A stretch of DNA of 25,780 nucleotides from Chara braunii (lineage: Eukaryota > Streptophyta > Charophyceae > Charales > Characeae). The stretch is from contig BFEA01000463.1 of the NCBI GenBank assembly GCA_003427395.1, positions 102,573 to 128,352 of the forward strand, written 5' to 3'. Of this stretch, positions 9,294 through 17,401 are shown in pieces. Each line of letters begins with the position of its first letter. Within the stretch, counting starts at the first letter, position 1. The position numbers were made by a program, and so were the translations under genes. The notes under the pieces are model-generated. The model searched no databases, was not told where the DNA came from, and saw nothing but the letters and a program-made list of their open reading frames with translations.

Positions 9294-10391
9294 ATGTACG
9301 GAGGGGGGCCGGCAGGGTCGGAGAGGACGAAGAGGCCAGGGTCATGGAAGGAAGTTTGCGGTATGCTGCGCATCATGCTGGTGGTAGTCGCTGGATCGGC
9401 TGGGGTTCATCTTCTCTGCTTCCACGTTCTTTCTGGTGACGACGCCTCCTCCGTCGTCACTCCCTCTCGATGGTCGGAGCAAAGCCTTTCGTCGGTCTCC
9501 CCAAGTTGGCGACGCAACCTTGCTCGTTCGAAGACTCCCAAGGTTCTGATGGTCTCCGCAAGCCAGGCGTTGTGTGGAACGCGTCTTGGTGATAACGACA
9601 TCATGAAGTCGTTGAAGAACAAGGCTGATTACGCTCGGCGCGCAGGGATGGACACATGGTTCTCTCTGGAGTTGCTTGTCGAGGGAGGCAACCATCGATT
9701 CCGCAACAAGGTCCTTCTTCTCCGTCACCTGATGCGCTCTCAGCCTAGCTACGATTGGTTCATCTGGATCGATTCCGACACTATGATTCTCGACATGGAC
9801 TTTCGAATTCCGTGGCAGGAGTACAATGGCTACAGCCTGGTTATGTGGGGCGACGGACCGAGTCTCGATTTCGACCCGCATTATACCAGATCGCTTAACA
9901 CAGGGGTCATGTTCGTGCGGAACGACGACATCTCTCGGGAGTTTTTCGATACCATGGTTGATCTATGGGATAGCCATCCTAATCAGACGGAGGTCTATTT
10001 GAAGGTGAAGAAGGTTCTGCCGGAGATGCCACCTTATCTCTGCGATCAAGGGAGCGCCATCTACATGCTCATGACACAGAAGGATCGATGGCTGCCACGT
10101 GTCTATCTCGAAGAGAGGTACCACATCAACCGATACTGGAAGGACGAGGCGGATAATCTGGACAAGTACATGGAGCAGCGTGAAACGTGGCGGAACGATG
10201 GAAACCAACCACCTTTCATCATGCACTTCTGCGGATGCGCGCTTTGCTACATGAAGTTCTCTGTGGATTTTGACGAGTGCCAGCGTCAGCACGACCGAGC
10301 TTTCAACTTCGCCGACAACCAGATCATCAGAGATTTCGGGTTTATGCATCGGAACCTCTCGTCATCGGAGGTGGTCCCCATCATCAGATGA
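9294..10391 (+). CDS. GT34 glycosyltransferase, xyloglucan 6-xylosyltransferase-like
   Basis: An intact 365-residue type II Golgi membrane protein. A short basic tail (residues 1-23, ERTKR) is followed by one hydrophobic anchor (about 24-46), a stem, and a GT34 domain from about residue 80. Visible landmarks are the DxD motif in WIDSDT (D160, D162; binds Mn2+ and the UDP-sugar), SLNTGVMFVRN (from residue 200), the HFCGC segment (311-315) and FNFADNQIIRDFGFMHRNL (from 337). The last closely matches the C-terminal signature of plant XXT proteins. Family members add xylose from UDP-xylose to beta-glucan (XXT) or galactose to mannan (GMGT); the substrate here cannot be settled. Arabidopsis XXTs are about 460 residues, so this one is shorter, mainly in the stem and in the loop before HFCGC. 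No intron interrupts it, as in several plant XXTs. The start at 9294 keeps the cytosolic tail; Met24 is an alternative. Confidence 0.93.
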   Translation: MYGGGPAGSERTKRPGSWKEVCGMLRIMLVVVAGSAGVHLLCFHVLSGDDASSVVTPSRWSEQSLSSVSPSWRRNLARSKTPKVLMVSASQALCGTRLGDNDIMKSLKNKADYARRAGMDTWFSLELLVEGGNHRFRNKVLLLRHLMRSQPSYDWFIWIDSDTMILDMDFRIPWQEYNGYSLVMWGDGPSLDFDPHYTRSLNTGVMFVRNDDISREFFDTMVDLWDSHPNQTEVYLKVKKVLPEMPPYLCDQGSAIYMLMTQKDRWLPRVYLEERYHINRYWKDEADNLDKYMEQRETWRNDGNQPPFIMHFCGCALCYMKFSVDFDECQRQHDRAFNFADNQIIRDFGFMHRNLSSSEVVPIIR

Positions 10392-11197
10392 CGAAGACCA
10401 TCAACTAGACAACAGCAAGTTTGTTCGGATATGCTTTGTTTGTTCGTTTAGCACATTTGTTAGTATTTCATTACTATTCCTCCTCAGAGTCTTTCCTCCG
10501 TCTCCTCCTTCCTACACACCTTCACTTTACTATTCCTCTTCCGTTCACTCCACCGCCTCCTTGCTTAGCCCTTTTGCCCTTCTTCTTCGTCTTCTTCGTC
10601 TTCTTCTTCTCTTTCTACAGTCATATGCGACCATAAAATTTTGAGAATTATGATCTCCCTTCTTCTTCCTCCTCCTCCTCTCACGTGCAAGCATGTGTGA
10701 TGAAGACATTGTTGCATCACTCCGAGAGCTCGCGATTGGCCTCTCTATTCTCAATTCAGGTCTTCTTCTTCTTCTTCTTCTTCTTCTTCTTCTTCTTCTT
10801 CTTCTTCTTCTTCTTCTTCTTCGTTCTTTTCCACTGAAAAATGGAGCATATACATGCGACCATACGAGTGGGAGAAGTATAGTTTTTCCTTGTCATCGTC
10901 GTCGTCCTCCTCCTCGTCTTTCTCCTTTCTTTCGTTCCCTCTGAAGATGTCTGAGTCTGACATCATAGGACATCGTTCTGATGGACTATTCGAACGAGGG
11001 GGTCTGTTTCTACGATCCCATGACATGGCCTTGCGAATGCCCTGATGATTTCTCCCCTCCTCTTTTTCTCCTTGTTTTCTCTTCTTTTTTCCTTTTTTTT
11101 TCTGTCCTCTTTTTGGTGCTGTTTTTTGGGCTGCTCCCGGGGAGTCGGTGTTCTTCTCGGTTTTTCGAACGCGGGGTCCATTTTTTAAGCTCCGCCC
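10392..11197. repeat. 3' flank of GT34: pyrimidine-rich DNA with (TTC)n at 10761-10822
   Basis: Almost all ORFs here are artefacts of CTT/TCC runs. A near-perfect (TTC)n of about 62 bp occupies 10761-10822. Further imperfect (GTC)n/(TCC)n lies near 10890-10925 and T-rich DNA at 11040-11130. The 3' UTR of the glycosyltransferase presumably ends in this stretch, but no clear polyadenylation signal stands out. Confidence 0.75.
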
Positions 11198-11316
11198 TTA
11201 AATCTACAATTAATTCTACCATTTTTCATAGATTTAACGGCCCGATGGATGAATTTAACGGTGGGTTCTTAAGGCTCCTGCTCCTCTGCCAATGGTAGAA
11301 TTAGCTGTAGATTTAA
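11198..11316. mobile_element. MITE-like element with 26-bp inverted repeats
   Basis: TTAAATCTACA-TTAATTCTACCATT at 11198-11223 is matched on the opposite strand at 11291-11316 (24 of 26 positions). Outside these, GGGGTCC at 11173 and GACCC/AACCCCC at about 11318-11335 suggest that the element extends to roughly 11173-11336. No certain target-site duplication. Confidence 0.7.
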
Positions 11317-11563
11317 AGGGTCTATTGTAAACCCCCACTACGTCTCTCACTCTTGAGAAAACTGTGAGAACTTGCAGTGTTCACACTTTTTCGGAACTTT
11401 GCGGGAGTATGCGGAGGGTCGGCAGTTGGGCCCAGCAGTTGGGACTTGTGCGCCCGTTCGAAAAACAAAAAGAACAAAAAGAAGAAGAAAAAGAAGAACA
11501 AATACATCTCAGAGAGAGATAAATGTCTAGAAATTTGTAATTAGCGGATGAAAAACTCCGAAC

Positions 11564-11640
11564 ACACACACACACACAAAAAAAAAAGAAAAAAAAAAGA
11601 AAAAAGAAAAAGAAGAAGAAAAAGAAAAACAAAAAGAAAA
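11564..11640 (+). repeat. (AC)n followed by A-rich tract
   Basis: A short (CA)n at about 11563-11578 runs into A-rich DNA broken by G to about 11640. This could be the tail of a plus-strand retroposon, but I cannot define a body for it. Confidence 0.6.
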
Positions 11641-11717
11641 ACAGAAGACCACGTCGGGGAAGGGCGTGCACGAAGGAAGTGACGACAATGAAGTATCTAA
11701 GGAGGATTGTGACCTGT

Positions 11718-11749
<32 letters not shown>

Positions 11750-11817
11750 GGGTGACGGTCTTGAGATAACCAGGCAATTTATTCGTGGTTGGTTTTACTC
11801 ATCAAGTTCCATCATCT

Positions 11818-11828
11818 GGATTCGAACA
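11818..11828 (-). promoter_or_regulatory. pol III box B of the SINE
   Basis: TGTTCGAATCC on the minus strand differs from GGTTCRANNCC only at the first base. It lies 37 bp downstream of box A, normal for tRNA-type promoters. Confidence 0.85.
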
Positions 11829-11865
11829 CAGCACCTGGTCTGTATTTCAACAGTTCAATGGTGTA

Positions 11866-11877
11866 CCCACTGAGCTA
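11866..11877 (-). promoter_or_regulatory. pol III box A of the SINE
   Basis: TAGCTCAGTGGG on the minus strand fits TRGCNNAGYNGG at every position. Confidence 0.85.
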
Positions 11878-11902
11878 GGCTCTTGGGTTTGTGACCTGTT
11901 TC

Positions 11903-12554
11903 AGGTTTTCGTTGCTGGTGTTTTTGTTTTCTTTGTTTTGTTTTTTTTGGTGACCTGTCAGGGAGGCACGCGGCAGTCCACAGGCTGCTGACTGGATGCT
12001 GACTGTGGACTGCCGACACTTCGTGGAGGAGGGCATGCAGAATGTATGAATTTGAATTTGAATTTGAATTTGCTTTCCCGTCCTACGTTCAGTTTCAATA
12101 TGTTTTTCTCCGGCAAAAAAAAAAAAAAAAAAAAAAAAGTTTTTGCTTTTTTCGTCTTCCGTGGACGTGACACCCCGTGCTGTAACGCCCTCACTCAGGG
12201 CATACTCACACAACTTTGGGGTCGGTATCTACCTGGTATAAAGTCCACAGTGGTGTTTGTTCTTTTTTTCCTATTTTTTTTGGTGGTTGCTCCAAAAAAA
12301 AAAAGAAAAAAAAGTCTGGCCGTGTTTTTTTTTTTTCCCTTTTTTCAGAAGGGTACCAGAAAAGAAACAAAACGGACCCTCAGCAAAACTTGGTGCACAG
12401 TGAAAATCAGGGTCGGTAAAAACAGGCTCGGCGGTAGTAAAACAAAGCGCTCTCGCTTTGCTTGTTCAATCGTCCATGCATGTTTGATGTGCTCCTTTCT
12501 TGGCTCTTTCAATAAAACATCAGAAGGCAACCTTAAAGTGGAAAACTCGATCAT

Positions 12555-12557
<3 letters not shown>
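11903..12557. other. no recognised gene; homopolymer-rich
   Basis: This stretch holds a short (AATTTG)n near 12048-12072, A-runs at 12115-12138 and 12293-12315, T-runs, and a perfect 7-bp hairpin CAAAGCG/CGCTTTG at 12443-12460. TCAGGGCATACTCACAC at 12195-12211 resembles the terminal repeat of the candidate element at 16814. ORFs here are homopolymer products. Confidence 0.5.
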
Positions 12558-12620
<63 letters not shown>

Positions 12621-12734
12621 GGTGTGTGTGTGTGTGTGTGTGTGTGTCTCTGTCTATGTGTGTCTGTCCTTCTCGCTGCCTCCCTTCCCCTCCCCCACCC
12701 CTTCTCTCTCTCTCACTCTGTGTCTGTATCCCCT

Positions 12735-12777
<43 letters not shown>

Positions 12778-12804
12778 TCCTTGTTTTTTTTTCCCCCCCC
12801 CCCC

Positions 12805-12863
<59 letters not shown>
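12558..12863. repeat. (CT)n, (GT)n and poly-C low-complexity block
   Basis: In order: (CT)n 12558-12615, (GT)n 12621-12647, poly-C of 40 at 12736-12775, poly-C of 23 at 12793-12815, and (CT)n 12815-12863. Such a string is hard to assemble and ends directly at a library adapter. Confidence 0.95.
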
Positions 12864-12865
<2 letters not shown>

Positions 12866-12901
12866 GTCTCTTATACACATCTAGATGTGTATAAGAGACA
12901 G
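12864..12901. other. sequencing-library adapter (Nextera mate-pair junction), not genomic
   Basis: The 38-bp palindrome starts CTGTCTCTTATACACATCT and is followed by its exact complement. This is the Tn5 mosaic end joined head to head, as formed when Nextera mate-pair fragments are circularised. Translation of it gives the well-known contaminant peptide SYTHLDVYKRQ. It sits exactly between a (CT)n tract and a duplicated LINE segment. Confidence 0.97.
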
Positions 12902-13082
12902 CACCCAGCCCAGGCTGGGCGGCGCACTGTCTCAAGTACGTGTGATAACAACGGATCAAGAAGGGAGGAGGCAGGAGATGGTTGAGTTTAGCAGAAGGAG
13001 ACACCCAGCCCAGGCTGGGCGGCGCACTGTCTCAAGTACGTGTGATAACAACGGAGCAAGAAGGGAGGAGGCAGGAGATGGT
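12902..13082 (+). repeat. 81-bp duplication at 100-bp offset, likely assembly-made
   Basis: Bases 12902-12982 recur at 13002-13082 with a single difference that I can see (GGATCAAG against GGAGCAAG). The first copy starts at the base after the adapter, which fits an adapter-bearing read being placed beside its own locus. Confidence 0.9.
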
Positions 13083-13985
13083 ACTTATAGCCAATGGGAA
13101 ACCACTTTCTAAACTGAAACTGGACCCGAAGGCATGGGAATGGAGGGCTTTGGGTAGGAGGGGCGAGAACATATGTTTGTTCAACTATTCTCAGAAGGTT
13201 GGTTATAAGTACATAATCCCTACAAAGCACCCAGAAGTTGTCGCAAGAGCAAGATGGGCACAATTGCTCCCATTGGATCCGGAGTTGATTGGAAGGGCTC
13301 TTAAAAAATGCTGGGAACAGTTGAAATTGATTCCTTGTCAACGACAGGCCTCTATACTGTGGTTGGTGTCGCTGGTTGTAACGCCCTCTGCAGTCTGGTT
13401 GGCACAACACGGGATGAAGTTGGATTTAAAATGTGTGAGATGTGAGTGGGCTTTCGAGTCCACAGTCCACCTATGGTGGGACTGCCCTGCTTCAAGCAGG
13501 ATTTGGGTCTGGTGGAAGCGGTATTGGGAAAGATGTACGGAAGGAGCTTTCTCGCGGACGACAGAATGGTGCCTCTTGGGGGGGGGGGGGAGGAGGTACA
13601 CGAAGGCAACAGTATGGTAAACGGATGGGGATACGTCGCACAAGTGGCGAGGGCAGTAGGCTTCACAGGAATCTGGCAAGAAAGGAACGACAGAGTATCC
13701 AATGGTACAGAATGGACAAATAAACAAACACGGAGAACCTTTGTGAAGCTGCTACAGAGATCAATAATGGCGGACTGGCGGAGGAAAGTAAGTAAGACAA
13801 GAAATTGGGAGGCTGGCTTAATCTGGTTCAAGGAGGCATGGTGCTGGAATGGGCGTATGGCGAAGATCACAGGAGATAGGATTGGACCAGTGGTTCTACA
13901 GAGATCTGTGAACGAAAGGAGAAGGATCCTGGACACTTGGATACGAGGTCTTAGGGGGTCGCAGGAGACAGGCAGTGGGATCTGA
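12982..13985 (+). pseudogene. LINE ORF2 C-terminus with zf-RVT domain, frameshifted
   Basis: Frame 1 (12982-13620) carries the C-terminal end of a plant LINE ORF2. A WEWRALGRRGENICLFNYSQ segment leads to KYIIPTKHPEV, then the reverse-transcriptase zinc-binding domain with C-x2-C-x8-H-x4-C (Cys codons at 13432 and 13441, His at 13468, Cys at 13483) inside CVRCEWAFESTVHLWWDC. After a run of 13 G at 13578-13590 the homology continues in another frame to 13985 (GWGYVAQVARAVGFTGIWQERND, then Arg/Trp-rich sequence). One indel in the G-run would restore the frame, so the break is either a true mutation or a homopolymer error. The endonuclease and polymerase are absent: the fragment is 5'-truncated or cut off by the suspect assembly join at 12901. 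Confidence 0.8.
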
Positions 13986-14297
13986 AGGAGGAGGGAGTGT
14001 CTCACTTCACACCCACCTAGTTAGGTGGTCAGCTACAATAGGAATGCGAAGGCTATCACTGTAGATAGACAGTATAGGCAGATAGAGGTAGAGTGTGCAA
14101 TAGGAGTAGTAGGGGGAGGCAGGTATAGTTGAAGCAAGGTTAGAAGTGGGGGAGGACATGTTAGTATCTGGTTGGCTGGGTTTATTGGCTTGTGTGGTTT
14201 TTATGGGCCTTGAAGGTATGTTTCTTCATGTTGCTCAGAGAGGAGACTGCAGGACAGAGGTCCTTGGGACCGGATCTGCTCCTAGTTAAGGACTCTC
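13986..14297. other. probable LINE 3' flank, no gene
   Basis: Sequence after the LINE stop codon, with no ORF of note and GATAG/TAGG-rich short motifs near 14060-14110. It may be the element's 3' UTR; its end is not visible. Confidence 0.35.
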
Positions 14298-14431
14298 CCT
14301 CTGAAGCGTAAGCTAAACTGGCTGAGGCTGCCAGTAATTTTCCGGGTTGAATTGTGGGGATCTCCGACCCCGAATTGATTTCAAGCAATACAAAGAGTTC
14401 GAGTTAAAAAAAGAAAAAAAAGAAAAAAAAC
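14298..14431 (+). mobile_element. A-tailed repeat (CCGGGTTGAATTGTG family), copy A
   Basis: GTAAGCTAAACTGGCTGAGG, then CTGCCAG...CCGGGTTGAATTGTGGGGATCTC, ending in an A-rich tract (14406-14431). Related copies lie at 14881-14999 (+), about 15168-15205 (+, partial) and 19037-19107 (-). Copies ending in A-tracts suggest a retroposed family. Confidence 0.6.
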
Positions 14432-14466
14432 AATTGGTCATGCTAGCAGCATTAGGGTGTGCATTA

Positions 14467-14634
14467 GGGCCTCGCCACACGGCACACCAAGCGAAAACGA
14501 AACGAGTGCATCTGCCCACGAAAGGTGGAAAAATACACTCGTTACTATTTATAGCAAACCGACGAATCTGGCCATTTTCTGCCGGAAGATGCATTCGTTT
14601 CGTTTTTCGTTTTGTGGGCCGTGCGGCGACGCCC
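14467..14634. mobile_element. Tourist-like (PIF/Harbinger) MITE, copy 1
   Basis: A 168-bp element with TTA on both sides (14464-14466 and 14635-14637), the 3-bp TWA duplication of PIF/Harbinger transposons. The termini are GGGCCTCGCC and GGCGACGCCC, and the terminal inverted repeats extend about 50 bp inward to GATGCATTCG/CGAGTGCATC. It has no coding capacity. A second copy of exactly the same length lies at 22802-22969. Confidence 0.9.
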
Positions 14635-14703
14635 TTAGCCATTTTCGCTTATGAAAAATGCCCCTTTCTGAACAAATAACTGCTAAACACACTGAATAGA
14701 TGT

Positions 14704-14738
14704 TTCCCAACGCCTGCACCTAAGCTGGGCAATGGTCC
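14704..14738 (+). repeat. repeated motif CCCAACGCCTGCACC...GGGCAATGGTCC
   Basis: This ~34-bp motif recurs at about 15128-15162, directly after the U2 snRNA fragment. Its origin is unknown. Confidence 0.75.
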
Positions 14739-14880
14739 TAAAATGAACACAACCCGAAGAAGAAGGGCAAAAGCGGAATTCTGCAAAACTGACACGATTG
14801 ACCTGACTGACACACATTTCAGTGCACCTACCACCACGCAAGGAGAACCCATTCGGTAGTGATACTAAACCTCCATTGTA

Positions 14881-14999
14881 CCTGTAAGCTAAGCTGGCTG
14901 ATGCTGTCAGTACTCCGGGTTGAATTGTGAGGTCCAAGGCCTCACTCTTATATTGTTATGGAATGATCTGTTTTAGTTGGAAAAAAAAAAAAAAAAAAA
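14881..14999 (+). mobile_element. A-tailed repeat (CCGGGTTGAATTGTG family), copy B
   Basis: GTAAGCTAAGCTGGCTGATG and CTGTCAGTACTCCGGGTTGA match copy A with small differences. A run of about 18 A ends it at 14982-14999. Confidence 0.65.
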
Positions 15000-15016
15000 C
15001 ACTCAATTGTCGTTTT

Positions 15017-15125
15017 ATACCTTCCTCGGCCTTTTGGCTAAAAATAGATCAACAAGTGTAGTATCTGTTCTGATCAGTTTAATATCTGATAATCCCTGGT
15101 CCATCGGACCACATTAAAATTAAAT
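15017..15125 (+). pseudogene. U2 snRNA fragment (5' half), probable pseudogene
   Basis: The sequence begins ATACCTTCCTCGGCCTTTTG, the start of plant U2. It continues through the branch-point recognition segment GTGTAGTATCTGTTC and stem-loop II (ATCAGTTTAATATCTGATA), with a CTGGTCCATCGGACCA hairpin next. U2 pairs with the intron branch site in the spliceosome. Against the plant consensus there are small insertions between GGCTA and GATCAA and before AAGTGTAG, and the Sm site plus the 3' stem-loops are missing. From about 15126 the sequence turns into the CCCAACGCCTGCACC repeat. No upstream USE or TATA-like snRNA promoter is evident; an A-run at 14982-14999 lies just upstream. Most likely a truncated retro-copy or a U2-headed repeat. 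Confidence 0.85.
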
Positions 15126-15205
15126 TCCCAACGCCTGCACCATAAACTGGGCAATGGTCCCAGAGGTTACCAAATTCCGGGTTGTTTGTGGAGGGATTCC
15201 CGGCA
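15126..15205 (+). repeat. repeat joined to U2: CCCAACGCCTGCACC motif and partial CCGGGTTG family
   Basis: The 34-bp motif at 15128-15162 matches 14704-14738. AATTCCGGGTTGTTTGTGGA just after it looks like a diverged piece of the A-tailed CCGGGTTGAATTGTG family. Confidence 0.6.
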
Positions 15206-15277
15206 TCCCCCTTCTTTTTTTTTTCCTTTTTTTTTCCTCCCCCTTCTTGTTTTTCTAATGAATTGCAAAGTTGGCTT

Positions 15278-15295
15278 TAAAATAAAATAAAATAA

Positions 15296-15328
<33 letters not shown>

Positions 15329-15338
15329 TAAAAAAAAC
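15278..15338 (+). repeat. (AATAA)n/(TAA)n microsatellite
   Basis: Imperfect AATAA followed by TAA repeats; an A/T-only tract. Confidence 0.9.
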
Positions 15339-15552
15339 ACTCGATCGTCCAGATGGCCACGGAATAAGGACAAAGTGAAAACGATTACGTGTCCACATTC
15401 TAGGAGGGCACCACCATTCCGTTAGAAATCTTTGACCATTCCTTCTGCAGAGTTCCACACCGTGCAGATGTAGATCGAAAGGCTAAGAAACGGAGTTGAC
15501 CAAGAAAAGAGAGAGAGAGAGAATGGAAGAAGAAGACGAAAGAAGTACTCAC

Positions 15553-15757
15553 CTCTCCTGTAGGTTATCCATAATCTGGAGCTGAAATCTTTGAGAAAGC
15601 GATCCGTGATCTCCGCATGGAGGCTATCGTTGTCCGCCGCGGGTCCTTGGTAACATACTCCTAATAACCAGATGGGATGACTCTCCGACCCATGCTGGAT
15701 TGTAGTCCTGCTGGCAAGTATGTCGTGAATACGGCGCATGTTCATAGAGTAGGCCAA
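15553..15757 (-). CDS. ATG4: ATG4 cysteine protease (peptidase C54), single 5' exon
   Basis: The minus strand encodes MNMRRIHDILASRTT, then SHPIWLLGVCYQ and FLKDFSSRLWITYRRG. This is the start of the ATG4 catalytic domain (plant members read IWLLGVCYK and DFSSRILITYRKGF). ATG4 cleaves the C-terminus of ATG8 to expose its glycine and later delipidates it in autophagy. The exon ends AGGAGAG|GTGAGTAC, a canonical donor at 15552, just where ITYRRG should continue into the exon bearing the catalytic Cys (family motif near WGCMLRS). I cannot find that exon anywhere to the left in this window. The frame stays open upstream of 15757 to about 15840 through a Glu/Arg- and Gly-rich stretch, so the exon start is uncertain; ATG at about 15745 is one candidate. 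Either a very long intron follows, the gene is a fragment, or the assembly is broken to its left. Confidence 0.85.
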
Positions 15758-15935
15758 GGAATGATAAGCGCGGGAAAGCGCGCGAAATATCCGTGCCCTC
15801 CCCAGAGCGACTTCTTCTCCTCTCTCTTCCGTGCCCCCCCCCGCCCCCTCCTCTCGCGTCTTGTTGTTGTCCGATCACCCCTGCTGCTGCTGCACACGGC
15901 AATCTCTCGCTCCCGAGGCGTTGATTTATGCCTTT

Positions 15936-16016
15936 CTTCCTCCTTGCCAGGGGGAAGGAGGAAGATCTTTTTTCGCCTTCGGCTAATCCTTCACCTTCCT
16001 CCTTGCCAGGGGGAAG
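15936..16016. repeat. 22-bp direct repeat
   Basis: CTTCCTCCTTGCCAGGGGGA followed by AG occurs at 15936-15957 and 15995-16016. It lies just upstream (minus strand) of the ATG4 exon, possibly in its 5' region. Confidence 0.85.
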
Positions 16017-16510
16017 AGATTGCTTGCCGCCTGCAGGGTACCGTGACTAGCAGCTGTCGAAGCTGAGGCTGTCAGGATCGCAAAAACCCTTCTCCGCCTA
16101 CTCGCTGGGCCGCTCCCCTTTGCTCCTCACACACAGTGAACATGGACTATCAATAATGCATAGCTGCGCGCTACCGGTGGGGACCACCACCCCTAGTGAA
16201 CACCATCTTTCGCCACGTCAACCTCCACTTCATATCCCTCCAATCACACACAAAAGCGCCTACCTCCACCCCTCCAGTCCTCTGGCTGTCCGTCTCTCCT
16301 CCTCCTCTCTTCTCTCCCCCCTACACTCCTCCCAGCCCACCTCTCATCATCTCCGTCACATCATTCATCCATCCCGATACCGGCCCGTTGGAGAACGCAC
16401 TGAATCATCGGAGAAGGTCGATGAGTAACTTCGTATATCTACGTCCCTGAGAATTGCGATTGACCATAATCTTGCTCTGTGGACGGGCCACCAAGGACGA
16501 CTCCAACCTA
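16017..16510. other. no recognised gene
   Basis: C-rich DNA with Pro/Ser-coding frames on the plus strand that lack any domain signal. It may hold upstream sequence of the ATG4 gene. Confidence 0.4.
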
Positions 16511-16511
16511 C

Positions 16512-16571
<60 letters not shown>
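16511..16571 (+). repeat. (CT)n(GT)n compound microsatellite
   Basis: (CT)n 16511-16536 runs directly into (GT)n to 16571, the same order as at 12558-12647. Confidence 0.95.
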
Positions 16572-16572
<1 letters not shown>

Positions 16573-17220
16573 TCGGTGTGTGGCTCTGTATCCCCTTCCT
16601 CCCCCCCCCTTCTCTCTCTCTCTTCCGACATTTTGAATGGAATAATTGTTAGAAGAGGGCCACGGTAAAACGCGTCAGGTCAAATTTCCTCTTGAGAAAA
16701 GGCCAAACTTTATTATACAAGCTGGGGAAAGAACCCCCCTTCCTCACATCAGTGCCCATAGACTATCCCTTCTCTGTAGGTTAAGGTTTGCTCTGTTTTT
16801 GGGTGGATTGTTAGGGCACACTCACACTGCAGTAGCAAGTCCGCATAATCTTAAAAATTAGTAAGGCCCGATTTGGTGAAATATTGGCGGCGCCAGTTAC
16901 ACCACATCCCCAAATCTCCCATTTCTCCCATTTCCGGGTCGCGGCAGATCACCCAGTGTGGAGCTTCGGAATGGATAAAACTAAGAAGAGAAGTGAGCAT
17001 TACATATGGGCTTCTCTTTTGAAGAGAATGGATACTAGCCATGCCAGCCAACCATTCGAAATGGATAATGGATGAAACTAAGATTCTGAAGACAAGTGTG
17101 AGCATTACATGTGAACTTCGATTGTCAATGAGCAATAGAACCACAGGGATGTACAGGAACATATGAACCTAGTACTCTTTAACCTTTTTGGACAACGCCC
17201 GCCCTCAGGCCTCCCAGCCC

Positions 17221-17223
<3 letters not shown>

Positions 17224-17287
<64 letters not shown>

Positions 17288-17293
17288 NCCCCC
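17224..17293 (+). repeat. poly-C of about 70 bp with one N
   Basis: An uninterrupted C run except N at 17288. Its length is probably not reliable. The Pro-rich and Gly-rich ORFs that cross it are artefacts. Confidence 0.95.
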
Positions 17294-17401
17294 AACCAAA
17301 CTCCTATCACACGCCGCACACCCTTTTTCCCTCAACCGATTTTCTGTATTTCTGTTTTTTTTTAACCTCTTTCCCCATTGCTATAGGGCCAATATCTTCG
17401 T

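Larger units (their letters stand above)
11721..11888 (-). mobile_element. tRNA-derived SINE with A-tail and 14-bp target-site duplication
   Basis: On the minus strand the element starts at 11888 with a tRNA-like head: box A TAGCTCAGTGGG (11877-11866, exact match to the consensus) and box B TGTTCGAATCC (11828-11818, 10 of 11). These are the internal pol III promoter. A tRNA-unrelated body follows, then a pure A-tail of about 27 (plus-strand T at 11721-11747). The repeat TTGTGACCTGTTTC at 11707-11720 and 11889-11902 flanks it exactly, as expected for LINE-machinery target-primed insertion. Perfect duplications and a homogeneous tail indicate a recent insertion. At 168 bp it is within the normal SINE range. 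It would borrow the reverse transcriptase of a LINE; those in this window are dead. Confidence 0.9.

Noticed and set aside
11818-11888. A tRNA gene on the minus strand
   Set aside because: Boxes A and B are present, but no acceptor stem pairs, and the unit runs into an A-tail within target-site duplications; it is a SINE head.
12500-13004. Pro/Ser/Leu-rich and Arg/Glu-rich ORFs on both strands across 12.5-13.0 kb
   Set aside because: They translate (CT)n, (GT)n and poly-C tracts plus the library adapter.
15017-15125. Functional U2 snRNA gene
   Set aside because: The Sm site and 3' stem-loops are missing, there are insertions in the conserved 5' region, and no snRNA promoter elements are visible.
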